Shown here: positions 25,429 to 32,882 of the stretch, piece by piece
How the letters are laid out: the number at the start of each line of letters is the position of its first letter
Numbering within the stretch: the first letter of the stretch is position 1
NCBI RefSeq assembly: GCF_000621705.1
Contig: NZ_JHXO01000008.1
Coordinates: forward strand, 186,001 to 250,000
Reading direction: 5' to 3'
DNA from: Prolixibacter bellariivorans ATCC BAA-1284
GTDB taxonomy: Bacteria > Bacteroidota > Bacteroidia > Bacteroidales > Prolixibacteraceae
Length of the DNA stretch: 64,000 nucleotides
Made by a program: the position numbers and the translations under genes
The notes under the pieces: model-generated
What the model was told of the DNA's origin: nothing
Seen by the model: only the letters and a program-made list of their open reading frames with translations
The model's database searches: none

Positions 25429-27072
25429 TTAACCCATGAAAACCTCAATATCTTCATCTGCCGTTTTGATTCCGGCAATTCCGAAGTTTTCTACCAGTAC
25501 ATTGGCCACGTTTGGTGAAAGAAATGCCGGAAGTGTCGGTCCAAGATGAATATTTTTTACCCCGAGATAGAGCAACGCCAGCAATACAATTACAGCCTTC
25601 TGTTCGTACCATGCAATATTGTACGCAATCGGCAATTCATTTATGTCGTTCAATTCGAATACTTCTTTCAGTTTCAATGCGATTACCGCTAATGAATAAG
25701 AGTCGTTACATTGTCCGGCATCCAATACACGGGGAATGCCACCGATATCACCTAGTGAAAGTTTATTGTACCTATATTTAGCGCATCCTGCTGTCAAAAT
25801 TACTGTCCCTTCAGGGAGTTTGTCAGCAAATTCGGTATAGTAATCACGGCTTTTCATCCGTCCATCGCAACCAGCCATTACAAAAAACTTCTTGATCGCC
25901 CCTGTTTTTACAGCATCAACAACTTTGTCAGCCAACTGCATCACCTGGTTATGTGCGAAGCCACCTACGATGGTTCCGGTTTCCAATTCCGTCGGCGCAG
26001 CGCATTTCTTCGCGTGTTCGATAATTTCAGAGAAATCTTTCGGTTCACCATCTTTTCGGGGTGCAATATGTTTTACCCCGTCGAAACCTGCTGCTCCGGT
26101 GGTATAAACCCGATCTTTGTACGCATCAGCAGGAGGAACCAAACAGTTAGTCGTAAGCAACACCGGCCCGTTGAACGCTTCAAATTCCTCTTTTTGCTTC
26201 CACCATGCATTACCGTAGTTACCAACAAAGTGATCATACTTCTTGAAAGCCGGGTAATAGTTAGCAGGCAACATTTCGCTATGGGTGTAAATATCCACCC
26301 CGGTTCCTTCAGTTTGCTTCAGCAATTCTTCAAAATCCTTCAAATCGTGACCGCTGACCAAAATACCTGGATTCTTCTGTACGCCAAGGTTTACCTCTGT
26401 AATTTCAGGGTTACCATAGCTTTCAGTATTCGCCTGGTCGAGCAATGCCATCACATCCACGCCATACTTTCCGGTCTCCATCGTCAAGGCAACTAAATCG
26501 TCAACCGAAAGAGTATCATCTGTAGTTGCTGCCAATGCCTTTTGCATGAAAGCATACAATTCTTTCTTTTCGTAACCGAGATTGAATGCGTGCTCGGCAT
26601 ACGCAGCAATACCTTTCACTCCGTAAACAACCAACTCACGCAAAGAACGAACATCAGGATTCGCAGTAGAGAGAACTCCCACGTTAGCAGCTTTTTCTTC
26701 GAATGCTTCCAAAGTATCAGCTTCCCAGGTAACCGATTCATGCGTATTGAGCAATTTACCACCTTCTGCCTCAAAACGGTTTTTCAATTCAGTACGAAGT
26801 TTCAAGCCTTCACGAATTTTTTCTTCAATTTTCGTTTTGTCAAAATTGGCATTGGTGATGGTCATGAAGAGAGCGTCGAACACAAAGCGGTTTACGGGCT
26901 CCCACTCAATTCCCATTTGACGTGCTTCCTGTGCGTATATCGATATTCCTTTGGTAACAAAGACCAGTAAATCCTGCAAATTGGCTACATCATCGGTTTT
27001 ACCGCAAATACCTTTAATTATGCAACCTTCGCCTTTTGAGGCTTCCTGACATTGAAAACAAAACATACTCAT
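25429..27072 (-). CDS. hcp: Hybrid cluster protein (hydroxylamine / nitric oxide reductase)
   Basis: 547-residue hybrid cluster protein. The N-terminal iron-sulfur ligands are Cys5, Cys8, Cys17 and Cys23 (C-x2-C-x8-C-x5-C), the class found in anaerobes. Hybrid-cluster ligand regions are visible as [47 protein letters not shown] and the C-terminal [19 protein letters not shown]. The enzyme reduces hydroxylamine in vitro and is regarded as a high-affinity NO reductase in vivo. It lies 53 bases downstream of a dedicated ferredoxin that probably supplies electrons, and the pair is divergent from a Crp/Fnr regulator across a palindromic site. Length is typical of the class. Confidence 0.96.
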   Translation of the reverse strand: MSMFCFQCQEASKGEGCIIKGICGKTDDVANLQDLLVFVTKGISIYAQEARQMGIEWEPVNRFVFDALFMTITNANFDKTKIEEKIREGLKLRTELKNRFEAEGGKLLNTHESVTWEADTLEAFEEKAANVGVLSTANPDVRSLRELVVYGVKGIAAYAEHAFNLGYEKKELYAFMQKALAATTDDTLSVDDLVALTMETGKYGVDVMALLDQANTESYGNPEITEVNLGVQKNPGILVSGHDLKDFEELLKQTEGTGVDIYTHSEMLPANYYPAFKKYDHFVGNYGNAWWKQKEEFEAFNGPVLLTTNCLVPPADAYKDRVYTTGAAGFDGVKHIAPRKDGEPKDFSEIIEHAKKCAAPTELETGTIVGGFAHNQVMQLADKVVDAVKTGAIKKFFVMAGCDGRMKSRDYYTEFADKLPEGTVILTAGCAKYRYNKLSLGDIGGIPRVLDAGQCNDSYSLAVIALKLKEVFELNDINELPIAYNIAWYEQKAVIVLLALLYLGVKNIHLGPTLPAFLSPNVANVLVENFGIAGIKTADEDIEVFMG

Positions 27073-27125
27073 GATTATTCGTTTTAAAGATTAAGTTTTA
27101 TGATTAACTACTCATTTTAGTGTAT

Positions 27126-28007
27126 TTATACCCATTCTTCTTCCAGTACTTCTCCACGAATGCTGACGGTGATAGCTTTTACCGGAACTTTCCGACTTGC
27201 CCGCTGGGTGGCCATTTGGACCAATTGCTGCAAACCACCGCAACAAGGAACTTCCATCATCAGAACCGTTATCGTGTTCACCTTTGCTTCGTTGATGAGT
27301 GTGATTAACTTTTCGAGGTAAATCTCTTTTCCGGAATCCAGTTTCGGACAAGCGATAACCAACGATTTATCCTTCAGGTAATTCTGATGAAAATCACCCA
27401 TGGTAAAAGCAGTACAATCAGCTGCGACCAGCAAGTCTGCACCGCGAAAATAAGGCGCTACCGGATTGATAAGATGCATCTGCACAGGCCACTGACGAAG
27501 TTGAGATGCCAATGAACCATTTTCGCCCTTAGGCATCAGCTTTAACTCCTCCGGATTAAAAACTACAGTTTGAGAGCTCGGGCATCCACCACCACAACTG
27601 CTCCCATTCACAGGCTTCGGCTCAGCGTGAACAGCATCCTTCACCGACTGAACAGAGAAAGGCAAAGTCTTTGCATTTTCCACCAAATACCCCATTCCCT
27701 GCTTCAGAAATCCTGTCTCATTGTGTTCGCGCAAATGCTTCAGATGCGCCACTACCGTGTTGAATCCTTTACTCACCATGATTTCCATCACCTTGACCTC
27801 ATCGTATGGCTCCGCCTCACGGTTTTCAATGGTAATGGCTCCTTCCGGACAGTGCCCGATGCACGCTCCCAAACCGTCACACATCAAATCGCTGATTAGA
27901 ACTGCCTTCCCGTCAATAATCTGCAATGCACCTTCGTGGCAATTGGGTACACAAAGACCACAACCAGTGCATTTTTCGTCGTCTATATGGATGATGTCGC
28001 GTTTCAT
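27126..28007 (-). CDS. Hcp-associated 4Fe-4S ferredoxin-like protein
   Basis: 293 residues. The N-terminal ferredoxin domain has a canonical first motif (Cys13, 16, 19, 23). The second motif (MCDGLGACIGHCPEG) has Cys43, 49 and 53 but leucine at position 46 where the second cysteine normally sits. A central CGGGC motif (about residue 145) and PCCGG in the C-terminal half add more possible ligands. The remaining 200 residues are not a standard ferredoxin and contain a repeated cysteine-rich layout. It is the first gene of the hcp transcript, and the close spacing suggests it is the electron donor for Hcp; that function is inferred. Confidence 0.88.
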   Translation of the reverse strand: MKRDIIHIDDEKCTGCGLCVPNCHEGALQIIDGKAVLISDLMCDGLGACIGHCPEGAITIENREAEPYDEVKVMEIMVSKGFNTVVAHLKHLREHNETGFLKQGMGYLVENAKTLPFSVQSVKDAVHAEPKPVNGSSCGGGCPSSQTVVFNPEELKLMPKGENGSLASQLRQWPVQMHLINPVAPYFRGADLLVAADCTAFTMGDFHQNYLKDKSLVIACPKLDSGKEIYLEKLITLINEAKVNTITVLMMEVPCCGGLQQLVQMATQRASRKVPVKAITVSIRGEVLEEEWV

Positions 28008-28048
28008 ATTCTTTTATTGTTTGTTGCTGTTGTTTAAGTTTTACATTA

Positions 28049-28056
28049 CAAATGTA
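28049..28056 (-). promoter_or_regulatory. -7 element for the ferredoxin-hcp operon
   Basis: On the minus strand this reads TACATTTG, matching TAnnTTTG. It is embedded in an inverted repeat TACATT-ACA-AATGTA (28042-28056). A start near 28042 would leave about 35 bases of leader and put the centre of the palindrome at 28078-28093 about 43 bases upstream, the class II activator position for Crp/Fnr proteins. Confidence 0.55.
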
Positions 28057-28077
28057 GAGCAGCCCCTACCTGAAAAG

Positions 28078-28093
28078 TGTAACAGCTGTTACA
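28078..28093. promoter_or_regulatory. Crp/Fnr-type operator palindrome
   Basis: TGTAACAGCTGTTACA is a perfect 16-bp palindrome in the 117-base gap between the divergent ferredoxin-hcp operon and the Crp/Fnr gene. The size, symmetry and location suit a Crp/Fnr dimer. It would lie about -43 from the hcp-operon start (activation) and between the -33 and -7 regions of the regulator's own promoter (autorepression). Confidence 0.75.
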
Positions 28094-28099
28094 ATTCGG

Positions 28100-28107
28100 T
28101 ATATTTG
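28100..28107 (+). promoter_or_regulatory. -7 element for the Crp/Fnr regulator gene
   Basis: TATATTTG matches TAnnTTTG, 17 bases before the regulator's ATG at 28125. The palindrome at 28078-28093 overlaps the space where the polymerase would bind upstream of it, so binding there should repress. Confidence 0.55.
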
Positions 28108-28124
28108 TACAAAAACTTTCTGAA

Positions 28125-28790
28125 ATGAATACAATTCTTAGTCAATCGCCCATATTCAAAGGGCTTCAACCACCAGAGATTGAAAATCTACTGGTTCAGG
28201 TTCCACATCAGATACGACATTTCCATAAAGATGATTTACTGGCCGTTGCCGGAGAAGAAGTAAAAACAGCAATGATTCTTTTGGAAGGAAAACTTCAGGG
28301 TGAGATGGTTGACTTTAGTGGAAACAGTCTGAAAATAGAAGAATTGATACCGCCACAAATGGTTGCTGCCGGTTTTCTTTTTGGAAAAAAAAGTCGCTTT
28401 CCAGTAAATCTTTCAGCTATGGCCGATGGCGAAATGCTTATCATTCTGAAGCCAAATTTCACGCGACTGCTTAGTCTCGATAATCGAGTATTGAATAACT
28501 TTCTGAACATCATTAGCGATAAAGCTCAATTCCTATCCCGGAAAATCAGTTTCCTGAACTTTAAAACCATCCGGGAAAAAATCGCTTTCTTTCTATTGCA
28601 ACATTACAAATCAGGTTTCCGAAATATTCCGTTGAAACAGAATCAGCAAAGCCTGGCCGAAATGTTTGGAGTAGCCCGTCCCTCACTAGCACGAACCATT
28701 GGTGAACTCCAGCGTGAAGGGATACTGGAATGGCGGCGTGGCGAAGTAGAAATTAAAAATGCCGAAGTTTTAAAAAGTATATTACAGTAA
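28125..28790 (+). CDS. Crp/Fnr-family regulator of the hcp module (HcpR-like)
   Basis: 221 residues: cyclic-nucleotide-binding-fold sensor domain (about 10-125), dimer helix (about 128-150) and a C-terminal winged helix (QQSLAEMFGVARPSLARTIGELQREGILEWRRGEVEI). The protein contains no cysteine at all, so it cannot hold an Fnr-type iron-sulfur cluster. The heme-based NO sensors HcpR and DNR are the closest functional parallels. HcpR of Porphyromonas gingivalis controls hcp in response to NO. Divergent placement beside ferredoxin-hcp and a shared palindrome support control of that operon. Whether it binds heme cannot be read from sequence. Confidence 0.88.
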   Translation: MNTILSQSPIFKGLQPPEIENLLVQVPHQIRHFHKDDLLAVAGEEVKTAMILLEGKLQGEMVDFSGNSLKIEELIPPQMVAAGFLFGKKSRFPVNLSAMADGEMLIILKPNFTRLLSLDNRVLNNFLNIISDKAQFLSRKISFLNFKTIREKIAFFLLQHYKSGFRNIPLKQNQQSLAEMFGVARPSLARTIGELQREGILEWRRGEVEIKNAEVLKSILQ

Positions 28791-28803
28791 GACCTCATCT
28801 TAT

Positions 28804-28919
28804 TATTGGCATATTTACCGATAAATATCATTTATTAGTGTTTATAACGATAAAATAAATTTATTGGCATATTTACCGATATTGTATATTTATTAGTATA
28901 TTTACCAATAAATTGATTC
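28804..28919. repeat. Four contiguous 29-bp operator-like repeats
   Basis: Four tandem units begin at 28804, 28833, 28862 and 28891, each exactly 29 bp, with the shared core TTATTrGyrTaTttACCrAT. Each contains an imperfect inverted repeat of TTATTGG facing CCrATAA; the fourth unit ends in an exact CCAATAA. Units 1 and 3 share 21 leading bases. They end 28 bases before the ATG of the SatD-like gene, whose product has a C-terminal helix-turn-helix, so autoregulation is the natural reading. There are no spacers between units and no cas genes, so this is not CRISPR. Confidence 0.85.
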
Positions 28920-28946
28920 CTTGAAACAGAGAAAGGCATTAATGAA

Positions 28947-29636
28947 ATGAAAAACAGAGCAACCATTTCATGTGATATCATCTCATCAACGGCTTTGTCT
29001 ACAGTAAATCGAGATTTGCTGTCCACAAAGCTGAAAGAGTTAATGACTAAACTTACGCGCCACTTCGCGAATCAGGGATTCTACGGCCGAGTCCTGAAAG
29101 GTGATTACATCGAATGTGCGCTGGATGCTCCGGAAACCGCCCTGCGTGTGGCTCTACTCATCAAAACATTTGTCCGAGCAATCGAGTTACCAACATCTAA
29201 AGAAGAAAACAAACGCATAAAATACTTTAAGGAGCATGGTGTGCGCGTAGCCATCGCGGTAGCTCCGCTGGAAAACTACCAGCCCCACAAAGGAGTTATG
29301 GACGGAGAAGCCATATACCTTTCAGGAAGAGCACTAAACCGGAAAGACACACACGACAAACAAAAAATCATCATCAAACGAACATTGTATTTTCTTTCAA
29401 GCGATCTGGCTGTTCAACGTTTATATGAAACCATGCTCGAAATGCTGGATGTAATACTGGTGCGTTGTTCGGCCAAACAATGTGAGGTAGTATTTTATAA
29501 ATTGCTAAACAAATCAGAAGTAGAAATCTCCAAAATTCTGCAAAAAAATCAGTCGACCATCAATCAGCATTCTACAGCTGCCGGCTGGAATGCCATCGAC
29601 CGGGCGGTTTCGTACTTCGAAGAAAACATACACTGA
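28947..29636 (+). CDS. SatD-like protein with C-terminal helix-turn-helix
   Basis: 229 residues. The N-terminal part (ATISCDIISSTAL, GRVLKGDYIECAL, GVRVAIAVAPLEN, GEAIYLSGRALNR) resembles SatD-family proteins and is reminiscent of a nucleotide-cyclase-like fold, though catalytic residues are not evident. The C-terminal end (EVEISKILQKNQSTINQHSTAAGWNAIDRAVSYFE) reads as a helix-turn-helix DNA-binding region. It is followed one base later by a DUF3307 membrane protein; this pair recurs in Bacteroidota. SatD was named from a Streptococcus mutans acid-tolerance operon; the function here is unknown. The ATG at 28947 follows a short out-of-frame ATG-AAA-TGA. Confidence 0.8.
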   Translation: MKNRATISCDIISSTALSTVNRDLLSTKLKELMTKLTRHFANQGFYGRVLKGDYIECALDAPETALRVALLIKTFVRAIELPTSKEENKRIKYFKEHGVRVAIAVAPLENYQPHKGVMDGEAIYLSGRALNRKDTHDKQKIIIKRTLYFLSSDLAVQRLYETMLEMLDVILVRCSAKQCEVVFYKLLNKSEVEISKILQKNQSTINQHSTAAGWNAIDRAVSYFEENIH

Positions 29637-29637
29637 C

Positions 29638-30336
29638 ATGATATTAACTCTCTTGTTCCTGCAGCTCACGGCCCATTTGGTAGCCGATTTCCTTCTTCAA
29701 AGTGAACACTGGAGTTTGCAGAAAGGTAGAAAGATCATCAGTAAATTCCATATCTGGCATATCCTCATCGTTTTTACTTCGGCATGGCTTTTTTCATTGC
29801 AATGGGCTTTCTGGTCAGCCGCACTTGCACTTTCCCTATTGCATTTTCTTACGGATATAGCGAAGAGTTTTCTCAGAGTAAAATGGAACAAAGATTGGTT
29901 CTTTATCGACCAGTTTATTCACATAGTGATTATCATCGTCATAGTTTGGCTCTATGAGCAATCCGGTGACAACCAAGTCCCGGCATTCATCAGCACTAAA
30001 ACAGTGGCCATTATATTTGCTTATACCCTGTGTGTTAAACCATCCAATATCATCATCCGATATATTTTTCGCTACTTTGCCATCCCTGCACCTGTTGAGA
30101 CAACCGATGAAAACAGTGATGGATTGCCCAATGCCGGCAAATTAATCGGCATCACCGAACGGTTATTGGTGCTCACGCTCGCTTTGATGCAACAATATTC
30201 AGTGGTGGGCTTCATCATCGCTGCCAAATCCATTCTACGTTTCAGCGATGCAAAAAAATCAGAGTACGTCCTGGTTGGAACACTATTGAGTTTTGGTATT
30301 GCGATTCTTTTGGGGGTGATGATTGGCTATGTTTAA
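29638..30336 (+). CDS. DUF3307 integral membrane protein
   Basis: 232 residues starting at ATG 29638, one base after the SatD-like stop. The N-terminal region ILTLLFLQLTAHLVADFLLQSEHW is the hallmark of DUF3307, followed by helices at about 40-65, 95-115, 120-140 and two near the C-terminus (TERLLVLTLALMQQYSVVGFIIAAKSI, LLSFGIAILLGVMIGYV). Conserved His and Asp residues within the first helices suggest a membrane active site or ion path, but the function is unknown. Translation is probably coupled to the SatD-like gene. A longer frame starting at 29590 would overlap that gene and is rejected. Confidence 0.88.
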   Translation: MILTLLFLQLTAHLVADFLLQSEHWSLQKGRKIISKFHIWHILIVFTSAWLFSLQWAFWSAALALSLLHFLTDIAKSFLRVKWNKDWFFIDQFIHIVIIIVIVWLYEQSGDNQVPAFISTKTVAIIFAYTLCVKPSNIIIRYIFRYFAIPAPVETTDENSDGLPNAGKLIGITERLLVLTLALMQQYSVVGFIIAAKSILRFSDAKKSEYVLVGTLLSFGIAILLGVMIGYV

Positions 30337-30352
30337 AATCGTCTTTCGTCTA

Positions 30353-30919
30353 CTATCCGTTTAACCAATTCTCAATCATCTTCCGGCCATCCGGGGTCAT
30401 GATTGATTCAGGATGAAACTGAATTCCCTTAACAGGCCAAGTACGATGGCGCAAGGCCATTATGTTTCCGGTTTCGCCGCGGGCTGTTACTTCCAGTTCT
30501 TCCGGAAAACCGGCGTCGTCCACCGCCCACGAATGGTAAAGCCCCGCATCGAAAACAGTAGGAATATTCTCAAAAAGCAAATCGGAAACCAGCGCTTCAG
30601 TTTGAATAACGGTGCCATGATAAATGGTTTTCAGATGTTTCAATTTACCGCCGAAGGCTTCAGCAATCGCTTGATGCCCCAGACAAACGCCCAGCATTGG
30701 AATGCTAGGTCCCAAATGACGAATAATTTCACCCATCAACGGCACATCTTCGGGCAATCCCGGACCAGGCGAAATAATAATACGGTCAAACAGGGCGGCT
30801 TCTTTGAGCCTCACTTCGTCGTTCTTCCGAACAATCACTTCGGCCCTGCCCCACTGCTCCACAAGCTGTGCCAGGTTATAGGTAAACGAATCGTAGTTAT
30901 CGAAAATCAGCACCCGCAT
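30353..30919 (-). CDS. pabA: Aminodeoxychorismate synthase glutamine amidotransferase
   Basis: 188 residues from ATG 30919 (MRVLIFDNYDSFTYNL). Class I glutamine amidotransferase with catalytic Cys79 (GVCLGHQ), His169 and Glu171 (FHPES). It supplies ammonia from glutamine for p-aminobenzoate synthesis (or anthranilate in amphibolic enzymes). The neighbouring pabB and pabC favour the folate role. A longer frame to 30970 adds 17 residues without homology and is rejected. It is transcribed divergently from pabB with 49 bases between starts. Because PabA and TrpG are close paralogues, a shared role with tryptophan synthesis cannot be excluded. Confidence 0.9.
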   Translation of the reverse strand: MRVLIFDNYDSFTYNLAQLVEQWGRAEVIVRKNDEVRLKEAALFDRIIISPGPGLPEDVPLMGEIIRHLGPSIPMLGVCLGHQAIAEAFGGKLKHLKTIYHGTVIQTEALVSDLLFENIPTVFDAGLYHSWAVDDAGFPEELEVTARGETGNIMALRHRTWPVKGIQFHPESIMTPDGRKMIENWLNG

Positions 30920-30968
30920 CGGTGGAAAAGTATTAGTTTTGATGCGCAAAACTACACCATTCTTTGGC

Positions 30969-31937
30969 ATGAGTGAATATTTCGCTGAAAAAATGAACCT
31001 ATTGGCTGCCCAACACCAGCCCTTCCTCTTTGTGCTTGACTTCGGACTTAAGGCACCGTTAGTACTGGAATTATCTGAAGCAACTGCTCAAGGCATTTTG
31101 TTTGATGTGAATGGCCATCGGAACTTCGAACCAGTCGCTTTCACGGAAAAGGCCATACAGTTCCGGAAACATCCGGTGTCGTATGACACTTATCGGGAAG
31201 GCTTCGACAATGTAATGCAACATATTCGGCACGGTAACTCGTTCCTTACCAACCTGACTTTTCCCACGCCGGTAGAAACCAATTTGACATTCGAAGAGAT
31301 TTTTCACCGCAGCTCGGCTCGATACAAACTTTTACTTCCGGGGAAGTGCGTTGTTTTCTCGCCGGAAATTTTCGTCAAAATCACCGATAGAAAAATAGCA
31401 TCATACCCGATGAAGGGAACCATCGATGCAGCCATTCCCCATGCTGCCAGCCAAATTCTGAACGACAAGAAAGAAACAGCCGAGCATAACACCATCGTCG
31501 ATCTAATTCGAAACGATTTATCGATGATTGCTAAGAATGTACACGTTTCCCGTTTTCGTTACATCGACGAGGTAAAGACCCACGAAAAGACGCTGCTCCA
31601 GGTCAGCTCCGAGATTACCGGTGAGTTGCCATCTGATTATCACTCCAACATTGGCAACATCATGGCTGCATTACTTCCTGCAGGCTCTATTTCCGGGGCG
31701 CCGAAACAAAAGACGGTAGAAATCATCCGGGAATCGGAAATTGATGAGCGTGGATATTACACTGGCGTATTTGGTATTTTTGATGGACAAGATCTGGATT
31801 CCGCTGTGATGATTCGGTATATTGCGCAGGAAAACGGAAAAACATTATTCCGAAGTGGTGGAGGCATTACCGTTTTTAGCGAAGCGGAAAAAGAATACCA
31901 GGAAATGATTGACAAAGTGTATGTGCCAATTTATTGA
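30969..31937 (+). CDS. pabB: Aminodeoxychorismate synthase component I
   Basis: 322 residues, chorismate-binding fold. It converts chorismate plus ammonia to 4-amino-4-deoxychorismate. The key residue pattern is PMKGT, with lysine at the site that forms a covalent intermediate in PabB; anthranilate synthase (TrpE) has alanine there. The chorismate-binding signature LPAGSISGAPKQKT and the C-terminal YYTGVFGI and FRSGGGITVFS blocks are present. It is shorter than E. coli PabB because the N-terminal half is reduced, as in many short PabB proteins. The start is ATG 30969; the TTG at 30939 is less likely. It overlaps pabC by 17 bases. Confidence 0.92.
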   Translation: MSEYFAEKMNLLAAQHQPFLFVLDFGLKAPLVLELSEATAQGILFDVNGHRNFEPVAFTEKAIQFRKHPVSYDTYREGFDNVMQHIRHGNSFLTNLTFPTPVETNLTFEEIFHRSSARYKLLLPGKCVVFSPEIFVKITDRKIASYPMKGTIDAAIPHAASQILNDKKETAEHNTIVDLIRNDLSMIAKNVHVSRFRYIDEVKTHEKTLLQVSSEITGELPSDYHSNIGNIMAALLPAGSISGAPKQKTVEIIRESEIDERGYYTGVFGIFDGQDLDSAVMIRYIAQENGKTLFRSGGGITVFSEAEKEYQEMIDKVYVPIY

Positions 31938-32520
31938 AACCATATGCATCCGAAATGGCGAGCCGGAAAGACTTTCATGGCATAACGTCCGCTTGAACCG
32001 AACCCGCCAGGAGTTATTGAATCTGGTCGAGGGAATCGATTTGACCAACAACCTAAGTATTCCAGCGGAAGCAAAAAAAGGCCTGTTCAAATGTCGGGTT
32101 ACCTACCGGGAAACTATCGAGAAAGTAGAGTTTGAGCCTTATTCAATACGCCCGGTGCATTCTCTTCGCCTGGTGAATGCTGATGATGTTAATTACCCAT
32201 ATAAATACGCCAACCGGGGAAAACTGCAGGATTTGTTTGCTCAACGGAGAAATGCAGATGATGTGCTGCTCGCGAAAAACGGTTTCATCACCGATACGTC
32301 GTATGCCAATATCGTTTTCAGAAAAGGAGAAAAATGGTTTACTCCGGATACGCCTTTGTTACCTGGCACCCGCCGGGCCTGTTACCTGAGTGAAGGCTGC
32401 ATTGAGGCACTTCCAATTCGCCCCGAAATGTTACATGAATTCGATGAAGCACGCCTCATCAATGCGATGATTTCGTTGGAAAAATCACCGGTAATTCGGA
32501 TTGAAAATATAAACTGGTAG
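31921..32520 (+). CDS. pabC: Class IV aminotransferase, likely aminodeoxychorismate lyase
   Basis: 199 residues with the class IV PLP-enzyme layout: RLSWHNVRLNRTRQEL at the N-terminus, RVTYRETIEK, a candidate PLP lysine in NRGKLQDL, the phosphate-binding region ITDTSYANIVF and the C-terminal LLPGTRRACYL. Adjacent to and overlapping pabB by 17 bases, it probably releases p-aminobenzoate and pyruvate from aminodeoxychorismate. It is short (E. coli PabC has about 270 residues), so an unusually trimmed enzyme is possible. The ATG at 31921 is preferred over a TTG 12 bases upstream. Confidence 0.8.
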   Translation: MCQFIETICIRNGEPERLSWHNVRLNRTRQELLNLVEGIDLTNNLSIPAEAKKGLFKCRVTYRETIEKVEFEPYSIRPVHSLRLVNADDVNYPYKYANRGKLQDLFAQRRNADDVLLAKNGFITDTSYANIVFRKGEKWFTPDTPLLPGTRRACYLSEGCIEALPIRPEMLHEFDEARLINAMISLEKSPVIRIENINW

Positions 32521-32523
32521 ATA

Positions 32524-32814
32524 TTAACGGAGTACAATTTCACGGATGACCTTACGCCCAACGTGGTTGTTCATAGCATCCACAATCTGATGACGCATCA
32601 TGAAGAGCTCATTGCGCACAATAGAAGAACGGAGATGCACATACAACACGCTATTTTTAATGTAAATATTGGTCGTGGCCCGGGCGATGGTCTTCCCGAT
32701 AATGGTTTCCCATGAATTGATCGCTTCCACTTCAGCCAGTTTCCCGTCCATCCGCGATTCCTTCAGGTATTCCTTAATCACACTACCTAACGACTGTGTT
32801 TCACTTCTGCGCAT
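32524..32814 (-). CDS. DUF721 (DciA-like) protein
   Basis: 96 residues matching DUF721: GSVIKEYLKESRMDGKLAEVEAINSWETIIGKTIARATTNIYIKNSVLYVHLRSSIVRNEL. DUF721 includes DciA, a bacterial replicative-helicase operator; many Bacteroidota members are short like this. It is encoded 68 bases downstream of recF on the same strand, the usual gene order, supporting a DNA replication or repair role. Its 3-prime end meets pabC head-on with only 3 bases between. Confidence 0.88.
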   Translation of the reverse strand: MRRSETQSLGSVIKEYLKESRMDGKLAEVEAINSWETIIGKTIARATTNIYIKNSVLYVHLRSSIVRNELFMMRHQIVDAMNNHVGRKVIREIVLR

Positions 32815-32882
32815 CTGGTTTTCTTGAAAATATTATCTACATCAAAAGTATGAAGGGAATATTAGAATAGCACCTTTAGTGG

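Noticed and set aside
28804-28919. CRISPR array
   Set aside because: The 29-bp units are contiguous with no spacers, number only four, differ from each other, and no cas genes are nearby.
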